The position numbers and the translations under genes were made by a program. Positions 24,101 to 36,100 of a stretch of DNA of 64,000 nucleotides are shown in pieces; position 1 is the first letter of the stretch; each line of letters starts with the position of its first letter. The notes beneath the pieces were generated by a model. The model was given only the letters and a program-made list of their open reading frames with translations. It did no database searches and was not told the DNA's origin. The stretch comes from Ascidia mentula (Eukaryota; Chordata; Ascidiacea; Phlebobranchia; Ascidiidae), in NCBI GenBank assembly GCA_947561715.1, contig OX387205.1, forward strand, positions 10,483,001 to 10,547,000. The letters run 5' to 3'.

Positions 24101-27100
24101 CGGTCCAATTCGTAATTTTTGTGTATTTTTTAATAATTAGTTTACATTTAATACGTTTGGTGTTATTGTCGCAGTGGTATTGAATTCAATATATTCGAAC
24201 ATAACTACAAACAACTAACTTCTTCAATGGAGATTGTAATTACATGCTAATTCGTGGTATCAAAACAACAAAACATATTTTCAATTGTGTATTCACTAAA
24301 CACTTTAATCTACTGTTACGGTACAATCGTGACTGAAAACTAGGGATGCACCGAAAGTTCGGTTTGCCGAATTTATTCGGCCGAAACCAAGTTTTTTATA
24401 ATTATTCGGTTTCGGAAACCGAAAACTTTTTAACTGCAAGCAACACTGATACACAAAGTTTAGAATCATTGTTCAAACTCTACTAGTGTGTTTTTGTCAT
24501 CGAATCAACTTTAAAAATTTGGTACTGCATTCTTTAAGTGCCAATAAAAGGTTGTATGATAGGATCATAGATCCATTCCAGCACATGTTTTGTTTAAATT
24601 TTTTGCGATTTTAAAGAGACGGATACCAAAATTAGTTTCGATTTATTCGGCCGAATTGATTCGGCAACTTTTGCCGAATATTCGGTTTAGGCCGAATAAA
24701 AAAATTGCTGTTTCGTTGCATCACTACTGAAAACCATTATCTTTCCAGCTGCAAGCACCGAACAACCTGGTTGGAATCCCGCAAACCGACCGTGTAACTA
24801 TTAGTTGGGAAAACCCTGAAGGCGACCTCCTCGGAACGCGGTTCGAGACACGAAGGGTACGACCTTGTATAACTCACCTAAAATGAAACATAACTTCTTT
24901 CTCATTGCACCTATTTAACGCTTTACTATCTAAGAAAGGCAGTTTTAAATAGATAAAGCGTTCAACTATAAAAACTTTAATTATTATTGACAGTGATGTT
25001 ATATTTTCTATTCAAAATAGGGTTTGGGATTATGTAAAAAGTCATATAAGGTTGGTTGAGGTTCGTAGGTTATGGCGGTAACTACGCAGTAGGATCTATG
25101 AGTCGGTGGTACATGGAAAGAAGGGGTTCCGAAATGTGGTCGATGATCGCTCGAACTGGCTGTTTAAAGCTAGTTTGAGCAAAACCAAAATACTTTTTTA
25201 GATCTTAGTTGGAACATTAATACCAGCCTGTAACTGTTTTAAGTATTTTATCATGATTTAAAGGTTTGGTTCTACGCTATTTTAAACTGATATATTTTGA
25301 AGCCTGGACAAAGCTGGAGGGAGCGAATCTTCAATCCCGACACCACCCGACACGTGGTTCCCATTTCACCTGACGATGAACAGCTGGAAGTAAGGATAAC
25401 GTCACTTGGTCGAACAATCCAATCGCCTCCAGCAGAAACGATCGTCATAATCAGAGCGCCAGGTTTTCCTAAAATTTTAAATACACTTTTTTTGCAGATT
25501 TTATATATTAAAATGAAAGTAATGCAAACTTTAGTTTAATAACAGTTCATCCTGTTATTCATTTTCCGTGATTGCGTGATTTCTTAAACTGACATCGCTT
25601 CCTACTTGTCTAATGTATGCTACGTTCAGGTGACGTCATCTTAGGAGAACCAATCGCAGTGGAGGAGATCACTGGTTATGAGGGTGTTGTTACGTTAAGC
25701 GACGACGTCGTACCGTCTAATGGTATGACCACACTTTAAACATTGTGTTAGTTCGCAAGTGAATGACAGTTTATTTTGACGAAGTATTGAACAACTGATT
25801 TTAGTTTAGGATTATCCCAGAATTGCGATTCTTCCAGCAGATACTATGGAAAACACTAATTTTTCTAAATAACAACGTAGAGCCACGTTTGAAGTGAAAC
25901 AAGACCAGTACATTTCCATTTGTATGGTTTTAATGTGGCGAATTGCAGGCTGGATTTTGCGCGTCGAAGACGAAGAGGGAATTGTAGGCATCCCTATTCT
26001 TCTAACCGACACTGCCACGACCTACAACCTTGTAGATCTACAGCCTGGAAAGAAATACACGATAATTGCTCTTACGCCCGAAGGTGGAGAGGTTAGTGGC
26101 GACTCTGTTCATTGAAAAATATGTTTAGTCAAATTTGTTTGCCAAAAACAAATGACTAGAATTGTAAAGCAGACCTGAAATTAGCCGTGACCGTAAACCT
26201 TTCAAAATAACATTTTTTCCAGAAAGAAAAATTATGACTTGATACTATCCAAAAAGTTAAATAAACATAAAAACCTATGTGAATTTGTTTGTAAACTTTT
26301 AAAGATTGGAAGAACCGATTTTACAACCAAAGCCGACTCACCGAGGAATATTCAGACCGTGCAAGTCGCTCCAAACACCGCCACCGTTTCATGGCAAAAA
26401 CCACACTCCGACATCACTGGTTACGTCGTACATCGCTAGTAAGTTTCAACATAACAGTGCAATCGTTTAGCTGGTTAACAGCGCGTCTCTTCACTACATG
26501 GTCAACTGTAACGTTACTTCTGTTTTAAAACAGCGTTGTTTTACAGTGATAATGCCCAGGTTTAATATGTTTAGCACATAACAAAACAGGCCAATAACAA
26601 TGCCAAGCGCCTGAAGGATTCTTTACGCTCATTGACGTAAACGTAGTAATACAATGGGCGCCTGACCTCATATCCTCTAAGGTTTTATTGGTACCCATGC
26701 CATTACAACTTTTGTACACATAGTTCAATTATGTTGCAGTCTTTCGCACAAAATAAATTTTACTTGTTTTTGACACACAGTCCAGTTGGTGGAGAAGGGG
26801 ATGTTACAGAAGTTGAGCTAACTCCAGACACCACCGAATATCAATTCACTGGTTTGGTTCCTGAGACGCTGTATGAAATTACTATTTCTCCCACATTTAA
26901 CGATACTTCTAAAAAGTAAGCAACATTAAAGCTTGGTGTTGGTTAAACAATATTACTTTTTCCAGTGACCCCAGTACTCTACTTTATATAACTAACCTGT
27001 AAAAATATTGTATAAAAACTAATTTTCGTTTAATGCATTGTTGCGATTAAAACTAAGTTATGTTGATAGAAATTAGAGTTTAAATAACAAACTCGTTTTC

Positions 27101-30100
27101 TTGAATTGACATCATTTACCCTTGCAACATTTCGTTACATTACTACTGTATACTTTTGCAGATGCTTCGTTTGTTGTTTGCTATTCCATAATAGTTTAAT
27201 ATGAAAAAATCAATTATTAATCTCGCCTTTTGAATTGTTTCAGAGGTAAACTTGAAAGGTTTCTTTTGCATGATACCATACTGACACATTGGTCTACACA
27301 TTTTTTAAGTTTCACGTAAAAATATAGATAAAAAGTACAATATCTGTCTGCTTTCACTAGCGAATCGAAAGAGCTTGGCATGTCAGTAGTCCACCGTTTC
27401 ACGACAACCCCTGAAGAACCGGAACCAACGCCACCAAATACTCCTCCCCAGCCTGCAACTGATATCCGTTTTACGGATGTGGAACCGGATAAGGTGACCG
27501 CCAACTGGTCACCTTCCCCAAATGTTGATGTTGACACTCACAGGTTAGTTTTGGCTTTGGTGTTTTTTTTTTATTTGGTGCCAGTTTCAATATAATGAAT
27601 TGTCTCTTGACAACCCTTTATATTTCGTGTTTTTTTTTCTTGCGTTAGTACTGTTAGAATGCGTTACTGGGTACTGTTTGGTTTTATCGAGGTGTTTTTA
27701 GCAACCGACCGAATTGTAACTAAACGTTTACATGTGTAATATCAGGCCTATGAACAGCCAATGTGTATGATGCCATTTTTTACAGTATTAAAGTGTTATT
27801 TAAACACTTACACTTTCCTTTGTGATACGTAACGCAAAACAAAATTTCTTGTTTCCGCAGAGTCGAGTTAAGCCGGGTTGATGATGGATCGTTGGTTGTA
27901 TCCAGCAATCTCCCAACATCATATGCGTTATTCACACGACTTGAACCCGACACTCTGTACGAGGTTGTGGTAACCGCAGTGAGAGGAATCCAGGAAAGCT
28001 CCCCGCTCGTCGGAAGGGTTTACACAGGTTGACTAGTTTTTCATTGCACGTTTCAACAACTTCAAGAATTTCTGAATTGCTGAGATAAGTGCCAAAGCTC
28101 AAAGTTGCACAATTAGCTAAGGGGTGTAAGGCATACGCTCGAAATCACTTTTAGGCAAACAAGCGAAATCAATAATAAACCTGAAAAGTTTCGAATTCAA
28201 CCGAAGAAACGCAAGATTTTTAATAAGCATTATATAATCGTTAATTGTCATTTAATGTAGGAACCAACGCACCAAGTAGTGTTGACATCACTGACGTTGT
28301 GGACAACGGATTTACTGTCACTTGGGAACCAGAAACGCCCGAAAACCCGCTGTTGGTCGAATACTTTGTCTCTGTAAAAGAACGCGATTCGGACACCCCA
28401 GCGATAAACTACACCTTTCCAGCTTACGTCACCTCCGCTGTAAGTGCTACGGTTTTAAGTTACAAAAAATCTAGTATAACAAAGATGAAATGTGTGACTG
28501 TTTTAAACAATGCAGTCCCTTGATGACCTCAAACCGGGTACCCCGTATGAAGTATCTGTGACGTCAATACTGGATGGTGTTGCGACCATACCAGTGACGA
28601 CCACCACAACCACTGAGGTCCCCAACCCCACAGGCGTTTCCTTCGGCGGAGTAACCGAAACGACTATGACTGTGACTTGGGAAACTCCTAATGGCGAAAT
28701 CAATGGTAAGATTTACCTGATGTGTTGTTATCGCGATGTCATATACGGAGCACGAAACCACATTTCAAGATGGTCTTTTTAAAACGTTCTGATACAAAAC
28801 AATTATATTATGCGATGTTGGTGGAAAACAAACAGGTTTCTTATAGTCAGAAGCATCGCGCAAATATACATGGAAAACAATACAGAAAAAATAATAATTT
28901 ACAGAACTCCAGTGTTTATACAGAGTCTTTGTTGGTACACTATGCTCAACCTATTGTATGGAAGTAAGTTATAAGGTTATATGATACAGCGGTAAAGAGA
29001 TCCATTTGCCGCTGGATTTCCACAAATTCTTTTTCTGCTTCATTGCCTGGGTGGCTTTGGAAAATACAAATCATTCTCATGACTTTGTCAACAGATTTTG
29101 TTGTGGATTACTGGCCAACAGGGAATCCAGACAGCAGACGACTGCGTGTCAAAAACATAACCCAGGCCACTTTGGGACACCTCAACCCAGGTTCCAATTA
29201 CACGGTCTCCGTCCATTCTGTGCAAAACGGAAGAATGAGCGACGGGGTTGTCGAAACCCATTCAACAAACAGCGTAGTGGGTAAGCATTCGCCCCTTACA
29301 TTAGGTTTAACAAACGTATTCGGTGTTCAACTGTTCAAAGGTATGGTGCACTAGGAAAATAGAAGCTGACCACTTCCTGTCATATCCATTAAAGGTCAAA
29401 TAGCCAAAGAGGAACCCAATTTGAACAAAATAATACAAATTACAGGTCCCCCTGAAGATCTACAAACGGAGTATTTGACTGACACCAGCGTGGTTGTTAC
29501 GTGGGAACCTTTTGACGACCAACTTCAACATCGCATTGTGCTAAGTTCACCGCTTTTGCCGGTAAATACGCTGCATGTTTACATAGTATACTGATGGGTT
29601 TTTTTCTGGCCCACATTGTACATTGTTTGAATTTTGTCCAACAATGTGTCAACCTCTTGAGATGACAGAAAAATGGAAAAACAGTTAATATGGCTTTTCC
29701 ACTTCTTCACAGGGCGGCAGCTCAGAAACTTATCTGCAGCCTGGTGAGCACAGATTCGAATTTGAGGACTTGCAACCCGGAAGTACTTACAGAGTGGTGG
29801 TCACCTCGGTTCCTACAACAGGAACTAGAATGAGACAATCAATGCCTTTGTTTTTTACTGTAAGTTCAACCAGTTGAAAACCAGTATATTAGTCACGTGT
29901 TTGTGGTAAATCTGAGTTATTTTCACACAAATAGACGAAACCAACTCGACCAACCAATCTTCGCTCGACTCAAAGCAGCCATAATCATTTGGTAATGGAA
30001 TGGGATCATGATCAGGTTTCAAGTAAGTCTACACGCTCAGAAATAATACTCATATAATCCTGATCTTGGCGTTTGAAAGATCAAAATGATGTCTGTCAAA

Positions 30101-33100
30101 ATCAATATTATTTATTAGGCCAGAAAATGGTTGTTTATGTTGAAGCGTCAGCTGTTCCTACATGATACTTTAAAAGGAACGGTTTCGGGGCTGAACACAA
30201 AAATTCAAAAATTTCGCAGGATTTTTGGTGACGTATCAGCCAGAGGTAGGCGGACTTATAGGAGAACAGCAAACCACAACGAACCGGGCTGTAATTCCCT
30301 ATCTGGAACCTGAAACATTGTACGTGATAACAGTACAAGCCGTTATTCCTGACGAGGTGTTCAGCGAGGCTGCAGTTAAAAGCGAATGGACAGACAGAGG
30401 TAAAGAGCTGATGGACGTGTGTTCAAAAACGCCTAAAAACAAGCTCTCCATGAAAAACAAACCATTTATAAGTATATGATTTTACAACAGCACCGCCAAC
30501 CGCACTGCCCACAAATGTCAACGTGGATCACACGCCTCGATCTGGTCTGAACAGTTACCTTGTGACGTGGGAACTCCCTCAAGGCTCCGACGACTCCTAC
30601 ACGGTAAACATTCAATATTTCTTGACGATTATATATTTTTTTACTCCATCGTTTTGCAGCTAAACTCTATAGACCAGTTAAAAGCAAAGTAGAAATTTTA
30701 CTTGCCTTACAGATACTTTTCCATCCCGTTGGGGAAGAAAACAGCACCTCCAGCTTCATCACTCCACCCGGATCAACCTCCCATACCCTGAGCGGTCTCC
30801 ATCCTGGTGTGGAGTACAGCATCACTATTTACCCCGGGGAAGGCGAGCCTACGGGAGATGTTATCACTAGAACATTTTTCACAGGTACGATATTATATAT
30901 TCCAAGACTTGAACAGGATTTTCACCCGCTAAATTTTTAAATCTGTTACAGTAGTATCGTGACAATAATAAAACAAAACTGCGTAGTCCTTAATTAAAAC
31001 ACTTCAAATATACTTCACGATAGTACATCACTTCTATGTTTCAATAAAAAACCTAGAAATGTGTTCACACTTTTATTTAAAAGAAATGTACGAATTCCGG
31101 TTAATGCCATGTGTACTTTTCTATAACGCACTTCACCACAAAAAAACACTTCTATTGTAGTCGTTCCCCGCCCGACGGAAGTAACACTTAAAGACGTGAC
31201 TGAGACGAGCCTAGTTGTTGAATGGGACGCAGAGCCTTTGGACGAGGTCACTTATTACACAGCAAAGGTTTTTCCCATGGGCCATCCTAACAGCGCCATC
31301 ACAGAACGTGTATCATCCTTCCTCCCGTTTGCCTACGCATTTACAGGTATATATGACATTGCCTTCTTTGTTATCTCTGTAATAATCTGTAGTAATCGTT
31401 CTGCACCAGGTATGCATTGCTCATTTACACAAGCCATTAGGCCAGCATTGTTTACAATAATTTTGACTATACAAAATAAATTACGAAAATAATGCTATTA
31501 TTTGCCTTCTGGCCAACATTTTAAGTTTTATTTCAAGTATCTAATATACAACAGGTCTTGAACCTGGTCGCAATTATCAAGTAGACGTCACAGCCCATAC
31601 TGACGTCACATCTAGTGCACCAACGACGGCCTACGTAACAACTAGTAAGTAATGTAGCACTAATAGGCATTATGTTGAAACATTCTCTTTCCATCACAAC
31701 ATAACACGGATGTTTGTAATGCATTCTATAATAGTACATTCCTAAATCTTACTTGGACGCTGGTCTCTGTTAAACATGAGAATACTGTATTGCAGCCATG
31801 GAAGGACCAAACAACGTTAACACAAGGGTCACGAGCGATCAAGCGCTGGTCAGGTGGCACGGAACACGTGACGCAGATCGTTACCGAATCACTTTGAGGC
31901 CGTCGAACCAACTCACGGCGTCACAGAATCCTGTGTTTACGGACGCACCAGTCACCACATACACCTTCACAGGTTCGACTCGCAATTTTGAGATTTGAGA
32001 ACTGTTTAGTGGAAAAAATTCGTGAAAACCAGACTACAAAACCTATGTAAAGCAGGCGAAACGTCGGTTAAAAAAGATACGTTTATTTGTGCCAGAAGAA
32101 TAGGTGAAATTAAATACAAAACACATTGTTCTTACTAGTCCCATAAAAGATGGCGTAACAGCCAAAAGTATCACAGGCGCACACAAAAGGAAAAAATTAA
32201 AGCATTACACTTGAGAAACCAACGTTACAATACTGGGCATGAAACTCGAACAGTATTTCCATGTGGTCTATGAACATCGGTTTCCTGATAACGTAAAACA
32301 ACCGACTGCAGCATAATCCTGTCATTCGTTTCAGATCTACAACCGAACACAGAGTACCTGATAGATATAGTGGCGATGAACCTGTACAGACAGATTGAAT
32401 CCCGACCAACTCAAGCGGCATTCACAACTCTTGCAACGACCATCCCTGTCACAACTACTCCTACCATAACCATTCCAATTAGAACCATCCCGGCCGCGAC
32501 CATTCCGATTAGAACCAGGCCAGCTACTAACATTCCTGTAAGGACCAGACCGACCCCTGTTCAACCAGTAGGAGCATCAACAACCCAGCAGACACCTGAA
32601 CCGCTCGATTCGAACCCTATCAACGAAACTTCCTACAGGTAGATAGTTCAAACACAAATATTGCACGCAATCTTTCGATGTACTACTGGACTGCATGCTA
32701 CAATTTGGAAACCGTAGCGTATATGTTAACTCTGACCCCTGTATGCGTCTGCCTTTTTACAGATTTGTCGTAATTAAATTCTTTTTTTGCTCAGCATAAA
32801 ATGGAATGCGCCAACAGAAGCAGTTCGATTTTACAAGGTCATTAGCGTCTCAGGTTCTGGACAGAGAAATCAGGTACAAAACAACGACAGCAAATGATTT
32901 TTAAGTGTTTCGCTGATAAACATTATACACAGTTAACCAGCTTTACTTTTGTCAAGATTAATGTGCCAAGTTACCAAACAAACTTGCTCCTCCAAAACCT
33001 CGTGCCCAACAACGACTACACCGTCACCGTCCATGCTGTGCTCCGAGACGGTCGAGAGGTCCAAGTTGGCTCCACTGAACTTACAAGTATGAAAAGTCAT

Positions 33101-36100
33101 AAGTACAGTAGGAACAAGAGTAGTTATGGCACTGATTTTTTTAATGAGCTACATTGCAGGGCCATTAGATCTATTTGGTCTCACTGCATGTTTTATTGCC
33201 AACCATAACCTTTTGGGTGTTTGTGCGCCTTTAAAACCTTTTTCTAATATTCATATCGCTGTTTTTAGGTGTATTAGCCTACCTTCAAAATGCACGTATT
33301 TTATATATTGCAGCCTTCTCAACCGACAGGAGTGCAACGATTGAATGGGATCTCACCAGCCTCTCCTACGAGTCGTTCAGGATCACGGCCACTCCAGTGA
33401 GGAAGAACTCGGTAAGTTTAAAAAATAATGAAGACAAGAACAACACATGCGACCACTGGTAAATGTGAAATTTTAGAATAAACAGAAATACAAAGAAAAT
33501 GGAAGTTGTGCACTTTAAGGACATCAAAATTTCTCCTGCAAATAACGATATTGTGCTTGTTGGTGCGTAGATGCAAAATCATAACACAGCACATTTTCTA
33601 CAACAGCCTGCAACAGAGCAAGTCTTCACTGATATAAGCCCGATTGATACTCATGCTTGGTTGACCGGACTCTACCCTGGAACAAGATACCGGGTGTTGA
33701 TTGAAGGTTTAATCTCTGATGTTTACTACCCCGTTGATGAGATGACAATCACAACAGGTATTTGTTCAAACCTGGTGTGAGCAAATGTATAATAAGTGTT
33801 GCTTGTGGACTTAACAACACAACGGGGGATAATGTTTTTCACTATTTCGATAAACGTTAAACCTTTTACCGTCAATTTCCCAAGCTAGTCTTACTTGGAA
33901 TTTAACCAAGACAGCAAATGACAGATGGTATACAGCTGCTACTTTTATTCACCTCGTGTTTTTGTGGCAGATGTCGATGCACCGTCCGATCTCAAAGTAT
34001 CCAAACTACGCCCGAACGGCTTTACACTTCGTTGGACACCACCGCTGGCAAAGATTACCAGATACAGTCTCACCTACCAGCTAAGTAAGGTTTACCCCTA
34101 CGCACTGATCAAAAGCACCACAAATTCCTGGTCGCTTTCGTGTTATGTACTGTCCATGACGTTATTAATCATCAAAATGGCAAAATTACTTTTGGTATTT
34201 CAAACTGGGTACTTTTACACATGTGGTATTGGTCAAAGTTGAAATTAACCAACCACTGTGGTTGACAAATAGATGGCGAAGGACCGGAAATGACGAACCC
34301 GCAAACTCCTGGTGCCAAAGCAACTCGATCACACGTTAAGGGTTTGCAGCCTGGAAGCCGCTACCTCATTCGCTTGTACGCCAGAAATAAAGATGGAGAC
34401 AGTCCACCGGCAATGACTTGGGTCCAAACTTTGGAGGTATTTTGTTGTTTTACTCGAATGTGTTTTGTCCCTTAATAGTGTATTGTTGTATTCCAATATC
34501 AACAACAGTACAGTGTATATACTTAAGCGGCGGAGTTTTAGCGAAATTATGTCGTGATCTTTTTAGTGTCTGCGCATTACCAAAACAAACTGATATTTTT
34601 GCGAGGGGTTAAAATTTACATGTTAATATAATTTCTGTTTGGGGCAACTAGTAGTTAAAATTTATGTTGATGAAACTGTTTCTGCTGTGAAACGCAACAG
34701 TTTGCAGAAAAAAGAGTAAGTACATTTAGACACTTCTACAAACTAACCAAAAACGATATTTCAGGCGCCCACCGGAACTGTCATTACATCAGATAACAGC
34801 GAGCCAACCGAAGGTGGTGTGTTGGTTAGATGGCAAAGCGCGGCACGGTACGTACAAAACTGGAAGGTTGTTGTAGAACCGCAAGATGGCAGTGACGGGT
34901 ACGAAACGACGCTGAGGCGAGATGACAAACGGTGAGTTACTGCATAAATTGTAGCGGCAAACGTGATAAATCTGTTGTTGGGAATCCGGTTAAAAATTGG
35001 GTTTTAATCTTACGGAAAGTTGAATTGTATGCATAGATGTTTCAGAATGCACGTTAGTGAACATATTTGCACAGACAAAATCCCGACGTATGAATTTGCA
35101 TTGGGTGATTTCATCAACCACAAACGAGTTTAAATTCATTGGACTACGCATATTTTTCCATTCGGGCAATTAGCGTATCATAGACAAAATGATAAATTTC
35201 TATATTTTGTCTCTTTCCACAACGAGGCATCATCCACACACCAAAGCTTCAAAATTCATGACAACAACATCGCCCAAAAACTATTATAGTGAACTTTTCA
35301 CGTCGTTCAACAACAAACCTTCAAAACAAGAATCAAGTTTTCATCTTTTTAACATGGTTTTATCTCTTCCAGGCACGAGTTGCGCAACCTTCGTCATGGT
35401 GTGGCTTACATAGTCAAGATTTACCCCAATTACGGCGAATCACTGTACGGGGAACCTCGAATTATCCACATTCCTGCATCCACCACTCAGGGCATCACAG
35501 TCAACACGTTCCCATGGCATTTAAGGGTGCCGCGAGTTCGCTCGGACGGCGTGACTTTGATGTGGAATCGGCCGTGGTTCCAAGTGGAAGGTATTGCATT
35601 CAACGTGTTTAAGCATTTCTTAGAGCTTATTTTTTTTAAATTCGATGAGTTCTTACATCATTTATTCTCATAACTATGATTTTAGTTATTGAAAAATGCA
35701 CGGAAACAAATAAACTTTGAACAGCAGTTTTTTACTGCCTATTGCTCAACAGTCACTCACAGCAGACACCAAGAGTCATCATGCAAGGCTTTGTTAGAAC
35801 CTTGAATAAACGCCTCGAGGAAACGCCTGAGACATTTTGTTTTTGCAGAATACGTCTTGTACATCAAGCAGCAATCTGAACCAGATAGCGCCTTCCGCGA
35901 GGTGTCGCCACAACCAATACCGGGTCAAAACATGGCGACGATAAACAATCTCGAACCAGGAGAACGTTACACATTACGACTTAATGCCACAAGTTGTAAG
36001 TGCCTATAGTTACGTGGATAGTTAACGAAACCAAAAATAGATTTTTTCTAAGTAGCCGATGTAGAAATGCTTGTGTTGCGAACTACGAAACCTGGTGTAG

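Noticed and set aside
32038..32065. CGAAACGTCGG as another hammerhead copy
   Set aside because: The 3' half matches, but no CTGATGA-like box or stem II lies upstream; at most a fragment.
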